Shown here: positions 35,957 through 44,378 of the stretch, in pieces | Numbering within the stretch: position 1 is the first letter of the stretch | How the letters are laid out: each line of letters opens with the position of its first letter | Assembly: GCA_963721435.1 (NCBI GenBank) | Contig: CAVRJC010000003.1 | Coordinates: 20,744 to 84,743 of the forward strand | Source of the DNA: CAVRJC01 sp963721435 | GTDB taxonomy: Bacteria; Actinomycetota; Acidimicrobiia; IMCC26256; DASPTH01 | DNA length: 64,000 bases | Direction: 5' to 3' | The notes under the pieces: generated by a model | What the model was told of the DNA's origin: nothing | Seen by the model: only the letters and a program-made list of their open reading frames with translations | Database searches by the model: none | Translations under genes and position numbers: made by a program

Positions 35957-37096
35957 GTGGAATTCGGCGTCTTCATCCAGAGCTACGACCCGGCCTTCCG
36001 GCGGGGCAACGACCCCGACGAGGCAGAGCACCAGGTGCTCATGCACGACATGGCGGTCGCCAAGGCTGCCGACAAGGCCGGCTTCAAGTACGTCTGGGTC
36101 ACCGAGCACCACTTCCTCGACGAGTACTCGCACATGTCGGCCAACGACGTCGTCTGCGGGTACCTCGCCAACGCCACCGAGCGCATCCACATCGGGTCGG
36201 GCATCTACAACCCGCTGCCCCAGGTGAACCACCCGGCCAAGGTCGCCGAGCGAGTCGCGATGCTCGACCACCTGTCCGACGGCCGATTCGAGTTCGGCAC
36301 CGGCCGTGGCGCCGGCAGCCACGAGATCCTCGGGTTCCTGCCCGGCATCGAGAGCACCACGGTGACGCGCGAGATCTGGGAAGACGTCATCGAAGAGTTC
36401 CCGAAGATGTGGATGCAGGACACCTACGAGGGCTACGAGGGCAAGTACTGGTCGCTCCCGCCGCGCAAGATCCTGCCGAAGCCGTACCACAAGCCGCACC
36501 CGCCGATGTGGTACGCCGCCGGCAACCACTCGAGCTGGGAGATGTGCGCGCGCCGGGGGCTCGGCGTGCTCGGCTTCTCCGTGGGGACGATCGCCGAGCT
36601 CGAGCCCGTGCTCGCGGTCTACAAGCGCGCCGTTGCCGACGCGGAGCCAATCGGCGCGTACGTGAACAACAACGTGATGATCACCGCCGCCGCCTACGTC
36701 GCGGAAGACGAGGCCAAGGCACGGAAGTCGTACGTCGACGCGCGGCCGAACTACCTCGTGAGCAACGTGTTCCGGTACCACGACACGTTCCCGCACCCGG
36801 AGACCATCCCCTACTGGCCCGAGACCCTTCCCGAGGCGACCGACGCCGACGTCGACTACCTGACCGAGGCGGGCACGGTCATCATCGGTGACCCCGCCCA
36901 GGCGCTCCAGCAGTGCCAGCGGTGGGCTGACGCCGGGACCGACCAGCTCGTGTTCGGTGTCGGGCCCGCGCCGCTCGAGGACACGCTCGAGATGATCCGC
37001 CTCATGGGCGAGCACGTGATCCCGAAGATCGACACCGACCCGGTGCACAGCACCACCCGCTACCGCGATGCTGCTGCCGCAAAGATGAAGAAGTAG
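35957..37096 (+). CDS. LLM class flavin-dependent oxidoreductase
   Basis: 379-aa luciferase-like protein with WVTEHHFLDEYSHMS near residue 48, NHPAKVAERVAMLDHLSDGR near 91 and KPHPPMWYAAGNHSS near 177. It is a paralogue of the gene at 4246 but without its long C-terminal tail. Flavin (FMN or F420) is the expected cofactor. GTG start with GGGGGGA upstream. An SDR-type gene follows after 9 nt. Confidence 0.88.
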   Translation: MEFGVFIQSYDPAFRRGNDPDEAEHQVLMHDMAVAKAADKAGFKYVWVTEHHFLDEYSHMSANDVVCGYLANATERIHIGSGIYNPLPQVNHPAKVAERVAMLDHLSDGRFEFGTGRGAGSHEILGFLPGIESTTVTREIWEDVIEEFPKMWMQDTYEGYEGKYWSLPPRKILPKPYHKPHPPMWYAAGNHSSWEMCARRGLGVLGFSVGTIAELEPVLAVYKRAVADAEPIGAYVNNNVMITAAAYVAEDEAKARKSYVDARPNYLVSNVFRYHDTFPHPETIPYWPETLPEATDADVDYLTEAGTVIIGDPAQALQQCQRWADAGTDQLVFGVGPAPLEDTLEMIRLMGEHVIPKIDTDPVHSTTRYRDAAAAKMKK

Positions 37097-37105
37097 GAGG
37101 CCGAG

Positions 37106-38050
37106 ATGGCCGCTCCACTCTCCGGCGAGAAGATCCTGATCACGGGCGCGACCGGTCAGGTCGCGAAGCCGCTCGCGAAGTCGCTGGCGGCCGGCAACGA
37201 GGTGTGGGCGCTGGCGCGCTTCGGCAACGCCGACGTCCGCAAGGAGCTCGAGGACGCCGGCGTGAAGACGGCGGTCGTCGACCTCGCGCAGGGTGACTTC
37301 TCCGCCGCGCCCGACGACGTCACCATCGGCCTGCACTTCGCACGTGCGAGCGCGGCGGAGTGGGGCGCCGACCTCGACACCAACGTCGGTGGCCTCGCGT
37401 TCTTCATGGAGAAGTGCCAGAACGCCAAGGCGTTCCTGCACTGCTCGTCGACCGCGGTGTACCAGCCGAACGGCGACCACCCGCGGTTCAAGGAGACCGA
37501 CCCGCTCGGCGACAACCACCGCCCGATGCAGGCGTTCGTCCCCGACATGCAGACCTACAGCATCACGAAGATCGGCGCGGAAGGTGTCGCCCGCTGGGGT
37601 GCACGGCGGTTCGACCTGCCCACGACGATTGCCCGGCTGAACGTGCCGTACGGTGACAAGGAATTCAGCTGGCCCGGGTCACACCTCGACGCGATGGTCG
37701 CGGGGCAGCCGGTGGCGGTGCACACCGACGGCCACACCGAGTACAACCCGATCCACGACGACGACATCCTCGGGATGCTCCCGGGCATGCTGGCGATCGC
37801 GTCGGTGCCGGTCACCACGGTGAACTGGGGTGGTCACGACCCCGTGAGCATCGAGGAGTGGTGCGCCTACTTCGGCGAGCTCACCGGCATCGAGCCGCAG
37901 TTCTTCCCGACTGACATGACGCTGCAGAGCGTCAGCGTCGACGTCACGAAGATGGAAGAGCTGGTCGGGAAGCCGACGATCGGTTGGAAGGACGGCTGGC
38001 GCCGCATCGTCGCCGCGCACTACCCCGATCTGCTGAAGTCCGACGCCTGA
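37106..38050 (+). CDS. NAD-dependent epimerase/dehydratase family protein
   Basis: 314-aa extended SDR. The cofactor motif GATGQVAKPL starts near residue 14 and the catalytic YSITK near 152, with a Ser in HCSSTAVYQ. Substrate unknown. AGGAGGCCGAG provides a strong ribosome site before ATG 37106. The pairing with the LLM oxidoreductase suggests a shared catabolic pathway. Confidence 0.87.
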   Translation: MAAPLSGEKILITGATGQVAKPLAKSLAAGNEVWALARFGNADVRKELEDAGVKTAVVDLAQGDFSAAPDDVTIGLHFARASAAEWGADLDTNVGGLAFFMEKCQNAKAFLHCSSTAVYQPNGDHPRFKETDPLGDNHRPMQAFVPDMQTYSITKIGAEGVARWGARRFDLPTTIARLNVPYGDKEFSWPGSHLDAMVAGQPVAVHTDGHTEYNPIHDDDILGMLPGMLAIASVPVTTVNWGGHDPVSIEEWCAYFGELTGIEPQFFPTDMTLQSVSVDVTKMEELVGKPTIGWKDGWRRIVAAHYPDLLKSDA

Positions 38051-38064
38051 GTCAGACGCCCGAA

Positions 38065-38784
38065 TCAGACCCGCAGCTTCAACGGGTCCTCGCCGTCGGG
38101 CGACGTACCCGCCAACGCGTTGGCCACGAGTGGCGGCATCGGCGCGTAACCCAGCGCGCCGAACACGAAGTTGGTCGTGAGTGGCTGCCAGAGCCGGTAG
38201 CGCCACAACATCGCGTGCCGTTCCCGTTCCACCTCGACGCGGCAGACGCGCTCGGTGACCTCGCGTGCCCGGCGCGCGTACTCGAGCGAGCCGCGTGGGC
38301 TCGTCGTGCTGTCGAGGGTGCCGTGGGCGATCATGATCGTGCGATCCGCGAGCTGGTCGACCGGCTCATCGCCGGGAAGCCACGGCGCGAGCGCGGCAAC
38401 CGCGCGCACCGACGGGTCACCGGCGACGCGCAACGCGGTGCGCCCGCCGAGCGAGTGCCCGACCAGCACGACCGGCACGTCGCCATGGCGCGCGCGCACC
38501 TGGTCGAGTGCCCACCGCGCGTCGGGCAGCGTCGACATCTCGTCGCCGTTCCATCCGCGCATGCGGTAGCGCAGGATCCAGACCGCGAGCCCGTGATCCC
38601 GGCGCTCGGCTTCGATGTTGCGCGCGAACGGGCGCATCCGCCGCACGGTCAGCTGGTTCGCCGTGGTCGGTGCGTGGCTCTTGTCGCGGCCGCCGTGCAG
38701 CAGGAGCGCGACCGCGTCGACCGGTGAAGCGGGCGGCGTCCCCGTCTCCAGCGCGGGTATCGGGTCGGCGTCCGCCGCGTCCAA
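38065..38784 (-). CDS. alpha/beta hydrolase
   Basis: 239-aa hydrolase with VALLLHGGRDKS near the N-terminus (oxyanion hole), nucleophile GHSLGG near residue 108, IAHGTLDSTTS (Asp) and ERHAML (His). The start is TTG 38784, directly after the upstream gene's TAA. It follows another hydrolase gene on the same strand. Confidence 0.8.
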   Translation of the reverse strand: MDAADADPIPALETGTPPASPVDAVALLLHGGRDKSHAPTTANQLTVRRMRPFARNIEAERRDHGLAVWILRYRMRGWNGDEMSTLPDARWALDQVRARHGDVPVVLVGHSLGGRTALRVAGDPSVRAVAALAPWLPGDEPVDQLADRTIMIAHGTLDSTTSPRGSLEYARRAREVTERVCRVEVERERHAMLWRYRLWQPLTTNFVFGALGYAPMPPLVANALAGTSPDGEDPLKLRV

Positions 38785-39735
38785 TTATGCGAGCCGCGAG
38801 TCGAGGTAGTGGAGCGTCTTGTCGCGCGCGACCTCGGCCATGCGCATCGGGAACGCGTCGAAACCGTGCGGTGCGTCGGGGTAGACGTCGAGCTCGCATT
38901 CGTTGCCGGCCGCGGCCCACCGTGCTGCCATGGCCATCGTGTCCTCGAACAGGCCGTCACGGGTGCCCACGCTGAACAGCGCCGACGGCATGTCGTGCAG
39001 GTCGGCGTACAGCGGCGAGATGTCCGGATTGGTGCGCTGCTCCTGCGGCACGTGTCCCATGTACTGCGGGCGGAATTTGTCCGACGCAGCCGCGTGGATC
39101 TTCCCGCTCGGTGAGTAGTTGCTGAGGTCGTACGGTCCGTACAGCAGGTTGGCGCCGAGGAAGCGGTTGACGGCGTCGTGCTTGTCGCGCACGCGCAGCA
39201 GCGTCGCGACGGCGAGGTTGGCGCCCGCCGACGCGCCGCCGATCAGGAGGCGATCGGCGCCGAACTCGTCGCCCGCGTGGTCGAGGAGCCAGTGCGCGGC
39301 CGTCTCGCAGTCGTCGGGCCCAGCGGGCCACGGGTGCTCCGGCGCCAGTCGGTACTCGACGCTCACCACTGCCACGTGCAGGGTTTCGGCGCAGCGGGCG
39401 TTCCGGATGTCGCCCATGCTCGCGCGGCCGAGGTAGAAGCCGCCGCCGTGGATGTCGAGGTAGACGCCGCGTGCGTCGCCTTCGGGCACGAAGATGCGGA
39501 CCGGTACCTCGGCGTCGCCCGCGTGCACGACGCGATCTTCGGGCGTGATGCCGAGATCGGCGGCGTCACCCGTCACGAAGCCCGCTCCGGACACGTCGCG
39601 TGCGGCGGCGAGGCCTTCGGGTGTCGAGAAGTCGGGAGGTGGGCGGTTGCCGATCAGCTCGTCGAACGCATCGGCGAACTTCGCGGCTTCCTCGCGGTAC
39701 TCGTCGAGCGCGGCATCGTGCAGGTCGAAGAGCAT
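38785..39735 (-). CDS. alpha/beta hydrolase fold esterase, HSL family
   Basis: 316-aa hormone-sensitive-lipase-type esterase. HGGGFYLG near residue 103 is the oxyanion-hole motif, GGASAGAN near 173 holds the nucleophile Ser, and DGLFED plus the C-terminal APHGFDAF give Asp and His. ATG 39735 is chosen because GGGGG lies 7 nt upstream and the N-terminus is then normal. Likely hydrolyses short-chain esters or lactones. Confidence 0.87.
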   Translation of the reverse strand: MLFDLHDAALDEYREEAAKFADAFDELIGNRPPPDFSTPEGLAAARDVSGAGFVTGDAADLGITPEDRVVHAGDAEVPVRIFVPEGDARGVYLDIHGGGFYLGRASMGDIRNARCAETLHVAVVSVEYRLAPEHPWPAGPDDCETAAHWLLDHAGDEFGADRLLIGGASAGANLAVATLLRVRDKHDAVNRFLGANLLYGPYDLSNYSPSGKIHAAASDKFRPQYMGHVPQEQRTNPDISPLYADLHDMPSALFSVGTRDGLFEDTMAMAARWAAAGNECELDVYPDAPHGFDAFPMRMAEVARDKTLHYLDSRLA

Positions 39736-39758
39736 GGTTGCCCCCAGTCGGAGATGAC

Positions 39759-40322
39759 TCAGGTGCCGGCGTTGGCAGCGCGGGTGTTCGCGTCGGCGAA
39801 CGTCTGCATCACGAAGTCGAGGTCGTACGGCTGCTCGACCGGCTCGCCCGGGCCCCACTGGCTGCGCGGCTCGCGCACGAAGTCGCCGCCGTACACGTGG
39901 ATCGCGCCGGTCAGGCGGTCGAGCGGGTTGTGCACGGAGTGGATGGCGTCGTCACCGAGCACGACCACCTGCCCGGGGTCGAGGGTGCGGTCGTTGGTCT
40001 CGACGACGCGCGTGCGATCGTCGGGGTCGCGCCGGAAGAACTGGTTCTCCTCGCGCCCGGTGTAGATCGCGATCGCGGCCCACATCCGGTGGTCGTGGGG
40101 GAGCAGCGTCATACCCGGTGCCCACACGATGTTGATGATCGTGAGATCCGGCGTGTTGTAGAGGAGCCCCAGCCCGCCTTCGCTGGGCGCGAGCGCGCGC
40201 GTCACATCGGGTGCGTTGTCGACGACGCGGGCGAGCACGTCGCGCGTCGCAAGGCGTGGCTCGGTCTCGGACGCGGCTGCGATGCAGTCCTTGATCAGCT
40301 CGTCGACGTCGAAGGTGGCCAC
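39759..40322 (-). CDS. cupin, cysteine-dioxygenase-like metalloprotein
   Basis: 187-aa double-stranded beta-helix protein. MTLLPHDHRMWAAIAIYTGREENQFF and GDDAIHSVHNP provide the HxH ... E ... H metal site, resembling cysteine/3-mercaptopropionate dioxygenase-like proteins. Substrate unknown. GTG 40322 has a minus-strand TACGCT 7 nt upstream, so a leaderless start is likely. Divergent from the CMD gene at 40359. Confidence 0.75.
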   Translation of the reverse strand: MATFDVDELIKDCIAAASETEPRLATRDVLARVVDNAPDVTRALAPSEGGLGLLYNTPDLTIINIVWAPGMTLLPHDHRMWAAIAIYTGREENQFFRRDPDDRTRVVETNDRTLDPGQVVVLGDDAIHSVHNPLDRLTGAIHVYGGDFVREPRSQWGPGEPVEQPYDLDFVMQTFADANTRAANAGT

Positions 40323-40329
40323 GGGCGTC

Positions 40330-40335
40330 AGCGTA
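40330..40335 (-). promoter_or_regulatory. -10 box of cupin gene
   Basis: TACGCT on the minus strand, 7 nt before GTG 40322. Confidence 0.4.
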
Positions 40336-40346
40336 CGACTTTCGCG

Positions 40347-40352
40347 TACGAT
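40347..40352 (+). promoter_or_regulatory. -10 box of CMD-3HIBDH operon
   Basis: TACGAT, 6 nt before ATG 40359; only 11 bp separate it from the opposing -10 box of the cupin gene. Confidence 0.4.
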
Positions 40353-40358
40353 CCCGCG

Positions 40359-40763
40359 ATGACCGCACCTGATTCCGATTCGACGCGATGGGACGCCGGG
40401 ATTGCCCGGTACCGCGAGGTCTACGGCGACGACTTCGTCGCCTTCGAGCGCGGCACCGTGCCGTTCTTCGACCTCATGATCGAGCAGCTGTTCGGGGAGG
40501 TGTGGACGCGTCCGGGTCTCTCGATCCCGGAGCGCCGCCTGCTCCTGATCGGCGCCATCGCCGCGCAAGGTCACTACGACATCCTCCAGATCCAGCTCAC
40601 GCGCGCGCTTGCCGCCGGCGAGCTGACACCGGAACAGGTGCGTGAGGCGGTCATCCAGCTCGTGCCCTACGTCGGGTACCCGTCGAGCGGCGGGCTCCTC
40701 CAGGCATCCGAAGCCGCGATCACCGCGGTCACGAACGAACAGGACCCGCGCGATGGCGAGTGA
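40359..40763 (+). CDS. carboxymuconolactone decarboxylase family protein
   Basis: 134-aa all-helical CMD-family protein (RLLLIGAIAAQGHYDILQIQLTRAL, REAVIQLVPYVGYPSS). It lacks the CxxC of AhpD-type peroxidase partners, so a decarboxylase-like or structural role is more likely. Its end overlaps the following dehydrogenase start by 11 bases. Confidence 0.8.
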   Translation: MTAPDSDSTRWDAGIARYREVYGDDFVAFERGTVPFFDLMIEQLFGEVWTRPGLSIPERRLLLIGAIAAQGHYDILQIQLTRALAAGELTPEQVREAVIQLVPYVGYPSSGGLLQASEAAITAVTNEQDPRDGE

Positions 40764-41646
40764 CATCGCAACCAACACTCCGACTGGCCGGCTGTCGGTC
40801 GCGATGATCGGGCTCGGGCAGATGGGCGGTCACATGTGCGATCACGTGACCGCGGCCGGTCACGACGTGCGCGCCTTCGACCTGTCGGAAGCCGCGCTCG
40901 ACGCGCGGGTGGCCGCGGGCGCCCGGCGCGCGACGTCGCCGGCCGACGCCGCCGCTGGTGCCGACATGATCGGGATCGTCGTGTTCGACGACGCACAGGT
41001 CCGCGCGGTCCTCGACGGGCCCGACGGCGTGCTCTCCGTGGTGAAGGCCGGCGCGGTCATCGCGGTGCACAGCACCGTGAAGGTCGAATCGATCCATGAA
41101 TTCGCGGCGATGGCCACGGCCGCCGGCGCCCATCTGATCGACGCCGGGATCAGCGGGGGCGAGGTCGGCTCACAGGCCGGCACCCTCGTCACGATGGTCG
41201 GCGGCCCGGATGATGTCGTCGAGCGTGCGCGTCCGGTGCTCGAGACCTTCAGCAAGGACGTCGTCCACGCGGGGCCGCTCGGGAGCGGCATGGCGTTGAA
41301 GATCACCCGCAACCTGGTGGGCTACATCATCATGACGGCCGCGCACGAAGGGCTGGTACTGGCGCGTGCCGTCGGCCTCGAAGCCGCGACGCTCGAACAC
41401 GTGCTGCATGGGACGAGCGCGGCGCTCGACGCGCAGCTCTACGCGCCGTTTGCGTTCGGCGGCCCTGAGCCGTTGTCGGCGGACGCGCCCGCCGAGCAGC
41501 GCAGCTTCATGACCCAGATCGCGCTCCTCGGCGAGAAGGACCTCGACGACGCGCTCGAGCTGGCGGCCTCAGTCGGTGTGTCGCTCCCGATCGGCGAAGA
41601 CGCGCGTCGCCGGTTCGACGCGGTCATGCGGTCCCCCCGGTCCTAG
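40753..41646 (+). CDS. NAD(P)-dependent oxidoreductase, 3-hydroxyisobutyrate dehydrogenase family
   Basis: 297-aa beta-hydroxyacid dehydrogenase. The Rossmann motif MIGLGQMGGHM lies near residue 18, the substrate block DAGISGGEVGSQAGTL near 131 and the catalytic Lys in GMALKITRN near 180. Oxidises a beta-hydroxyacid; which one is unknown. Coupled by overlap to the CMD gene. Confidence 0.87.
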   Translation: MASDIATNTPTGRLSVAMIGLGQMGGHMCDHVTAAGHDVRAFDLSEAALDARVAAGARRATSPADAAAGADMIGIVVFDDAQVRAVLDGPDGVLSVVKAGAVIAVHSTVKVESIHEFAAMATAAGAHLIDAGISGGEVGSQAGTLVTMVGGPDDVVERARPVLETFSKDVVHAGPLGSGMALKITRNLVGYIIMTAAHEGLVLARAVGLEAATLEHVLHGTSAALDAQLYAPFAFGGPEPLSADAPAEQRSFMTQIALLGEKDLDDALELAASVGVSLPIGEDARRRFDAVMRSPRS

Positions 41647-41696
41647 GTTGCGGGGGACACCACCCACGATCGACCAACTGATGGAAAGGGCTTCCG

Positions 41697-41948
41697 ATGG
41701 CGGACGGCGACCGTGAGATCATCGAGCACATCGACCAACTCGTCGCGGAGGAGCACGCGCTCGAATCCCGTCATCACGAGGGCAAGGCGCTGAGCGACGA
41801 CGAGCAGCAGCGCCTGCATGCGTTGGAAGTGCACCTCGATCAGCTCTGGGACCTCCTGCGCCAGCGCCGCGCCCGCCGCGATGCCGGCCTCGACCCCGAC
41901 GATGCGTCCGAGCGCGGCCCCGACACGGTCGAGGGCTATCGCCAGTGA
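41697..41948 (+). CDS. DUF2630 family protein
   Basis: 83-aa highly charged helical protein (REIIEHIDQLVAEEHALES ... LHALEVHLDQLWDLLRQRRARR), the DUF2630 pattern found across actinobacteria. Function unknown. Its stop overlaps the next GTG (GTGA). GGAAAGGG lies 7-14 nt before the ATG. Confidence 0.8.
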   Translation: MADGDREIIEHIDQLVAEEHALESRHHEGKALSDDEQQRLHALEVHLDQLWDLLRQRRARRDAGLDPDDASERGPDTVEGYRQ

Positions 41949-42850
41949 GTGCGCACGTTCCCGGGCCGTGGCCTGCGCTGCCGTACGCGGCATGGAAGGA
42001 CACGCTGGCGACGCTGCACATGGAGATGCAGATCCTCGGCAAGGTGCGGGTCGCGCTGTCGGAGCCCGAGCTCGAGTTCGCGCATGTCGCGCTGTACGTC
42101 ACCGCGCGCGGCATCTCCACCGGCCCGGTGCCGTCGCCCCGCGGGATCTTCGAAGTCGAAGCCGACTTCTTCGACCACCGCGTGTACATCCGCACATCGT
42201 GGGGCGAGGTGCACAGCGTGGCGTTGGCCGCGCGTCCGATCGCCGCGTTCTGGGCCGACTTCACCGCCGCGCTCTCGGCCGCCGGCGTCGACGTCGAGCT
42301 GCCGACCATGCCGCAGGAAGTACCCGACCCCATCCCGTTCCCGGACGACACCGTGCACACCGAGTACGACCCCGGCCACGCGCGCCGGTTCTGGGAGATC
42401 CTCACGCTGGTGCAGCCGGTGTGCGCCGAGTACCGCGCCGCGTATCACGGGCGGACCACGCCGGTGCACTTCTTCTGGGGCAGCATGGACCTCACGGTCA
42501 CGCGGTTCTCCGGGCGACCGTGTGATCCGCCGGAGCACGCCGGTTTCCTCGATCGCGGCACGTACGACGCCGAGCAGATCAGCATCGGGTGGTGGCCCGG
42601 CAGCGAGAACTTCCCGGAGCCGGCGTTCTACGCGTACTCGTACCCGAAGGGCGAGGGGATCGAAGAAGCAGGGCTCGAGCCTCCCACCGCGTTCTGGAGC
42701 GACGCACTGGGCGAGCACCTGCTGCGCTACGACGACGTCCGCACCGCCGCCGATCCGGGCGTTCCCGTCCGCGCGTTCTTCGACAGCTTCTTCACCGCGG
42801 CGTCGATGCGGTGCGCGTGGGACCCGTCGCTCAGCTCGCGCGCCTCGTAG
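41945..42850 (+). CDS. DUF5996 family protein
   Basis: 301-aa protein with WPALPYAAWKDTLATLHM at the start and the paired blocks TPVHFFWGSMDLTVTRFSGR and ISIGWWPGSENFPEPAFYAY, typical of DUF5996. Function unknown; no transmembrane segments. Coupled to the DUF2630 gene by the 4-base overlap. Confidence 0.8.
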   Translation: MSAHVPGPWPALPYAAWKDTLATLHMEMQILGKVRVALSEPELEFAHVALYVTARGISTGPVPSPRGIFEVEADFFDHRVYIRTSWGEVHSVALAARPIAAFWADFTAALSAAGVDVELPTMPQEVPDPIPFPDDTVHTEYDPGHARRFWEILTLVQPVCAEYRAAYHGRTTPVHFFWGSMDLTVTRFSGRPCDPPEHAGFLDRGTYDAEQISIGWWPGSENFPEPAFYAYSYPKGEGIEEAGLEPPTAFWSDALGEHLLRYDDVRTAADPGVPVRAFFDSFFTAASMRCAWDPSLSSRAS

Positions 42851-42916
42851 CCGCAAACCTCTGCCTGCACGATCACCAAGGTCAGGCCCTGCGTGGCGGT
42901 CATCGCGGGCACGAGC

Positions 42917-43780
42917 TCATGATTCGACGGTGACGAAGTCGATCAGCTGCTCGACCGCGTGCACGAGTGGTTGCTCGAGGTCCTTCCAGCTCGACACCGA
43001 CGCGAGGATGCGCCTCCAGAACGCGCGCGGGTCGTCGACACCCAGTGCCGCGCACACGCCGGTCTTCCAATCGGTGCCCATCGGGATCTCGGGCCAGCCG
43101 GTGATGCCGACGGCGGCGGGGCGCACTGCCTGCCACACGTCGACGTACGGCGTGCCGGTGATCAACACGTGCGGCCCGGCGACTTCGCGCGCGAGTCTCG
43201 CCTCCTTGCTGCCGCTGACGAGGTGGTCGAGCAGCACACCGACCCGGCGTTGCGGGCCGGGGCGGAGCTGCGCGAGCACCGCGGCGAGGTGATCGGCGCC
43301 GTCGAGCCGTTCCACGACGACGCCTTCGATGCGGAGGTCGTCACCCCAGACCCGCTCCACGAGCTCGGCGTCGTGCACGCCCTCGACGAGGATGCGGGCG
43401 GCGCGGGCGACCCGTGCCTGGGCCCCCACGACCGCGCGGCTGCCCGACGCGGTGCGCGCCGTCGCGGAGACGCGGGCGCGCGCGAGATGCGCGGGTGGCG
43501 CGGCTCCCTCGGGTGTGGCGGGCGCGACGAGCCGCACCGCGGCGCCGTCGACCGCGAAACCGCCGGGCTGGTTCGCGAATCGCCGCTCCAACCCGGTCTG
43601 CCCGCGCAGTACGACCTGATCGCCGTCGAGCGCGACGAGCGCGCCCGCGAACCCGGATGCGCGATGCAGCACCCGGAGCCCTGGTGTCGCCTCGACCGGA
43701 GGGAACGACGCGGCCAGCCGCTCCTGCGCTTCGAGCGGGCCGGCGAGGATGCCGTTGCGGGGTGGGGGAGCGGAGGGCAT
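42917..43780 (-). CDS. DUF3097 family protein
   Basis: 287-aa actinobacterial protein with SRAVVGAQARVARAARILVEG, HDAELVERVWGDDLRIEGV and HVLITGTPYVDVWQA, the DUF3097 blocks, which recall a TOPRIM-like fold (EGxxDAEL). Function unknown. ATG 43780 starts MPSAPPPRNG. It is convergent with DUF5996 and divergent from the CMD gene at 43839. Confidence 0.82.
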   Translation of the reverse strand: MPSAPPPRNGILAGPLEAQERLAASFPPVEATPGLRVLHRASGFAGALVALDGDQVVLRGQTGLERRFANQPGGFAVDGAAVRLVAPATPEGAAPPAHLARARVSATARTASGSRAVVGAQARVARAARILVEGVHDAELVERVWGDDLRIEGVVVERLDGADHLAAVLAQLRPGPQRRVGVLLDHLVSGSKEARLAREVAGPHVLITGTPYVDVWQAVRPAAVGITGWPEIPMGTDWKTGVCAALGVDDPRAFWRRILASVSSWKDLEQPLVHAVEQLIDFVTVES

Positions 43781-43824
43781 GGCGCTCGACGGTACGCGGC
43801 CGTGGGCGGTGGCGGCGTCATGGT

Positions 43825-43830
43825 TACTGT
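43825..43830 (+). promoter_or_regulatory. -10 box of CMD-thiolase-DUF35 operon
   Basis: TACTGT, 8 nt before ATG 43839. Confidence 0.35.
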
Positions 43831-43838
43831 GTGCGCCG

Positions 43839-44378
43839 ATGACCCCCCGGATCAGACCACTCGCCGCCGACGAGCACGACGAGACGACCGCACGCCTCGT
43901 CGACGGACTTCCCGGCGCGCACCTGAACATCGTGGCGACGATGCTCCGACACCCCGATCTGTTCGGTCCGTTCGCGTCGTTCGCGGGCACGCTCACGCTG
44001 TCGGGACGGCTCGACACGCGCGCGAGAGAGCTGCTCACGCTCCGCACCGCGGTGCACTGCGGGTCCGACTACGAGTGGGGGCAGCACACCGCATCGGCAC
44101 GCGCCGCGAACATCCTCGACGACGCCGACATCGCGCGTGTGCTCGAAGGCCCGCTTGCAGACGGATGGTCGCCGCGCGACATCGTGCTGCTCGACGCGGC
44201 CGACGAGCTGCACGCGCACAACTGCATCAGCGACGGGACCTGGGCCGCGCTCGGCGAACACTTCGACGTGCCGCAGCTCATCGAGATCCCGATGCTCGTC
44301 GGGCTGTACCACATGGTCGCGTTCTTCGGCAGCTCGCTCGGCGTCGAGCAGGAGCCCGGCGAGGCCGTGCTGCCGTGA
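43839..44378 (+). CDS. carboxymuconolactone decarboxylase family protein
   Basis: 179-aa CMD-family protein. RTAVHCGSDYEWGQHTASAR (about 69-88) is the conserved Cys/Glu/His segment. It starts an operon with a thiolase-like and a DUF35 gene, coupled by a GTGA overlap, which suggests a common catabolic step. Confidence 0.82.
   Translation: MTPRIRPLAADEHDETTARLVDGLPGAHLNIVATMLRHPDLFGPFASFAGTLTLSGRLDTRARELLTLRTAVHCGSDYEWGQHTASARAANILDDADIARVLEGPLADGWSPRDIVLLDAADELHAHNCISDGTWAALGEHFDVPQLIEIPMLVGLYHMVAFFGSSLGVEQEPGEAVLP

Noticed and set aside
42959..44374. Upstream part of an 861-aa frame leading into the thiolase-like gene
   Set aside because: It is antisense to DUF3097 and overlaps the CMD gene; the true start is GTG 44375.
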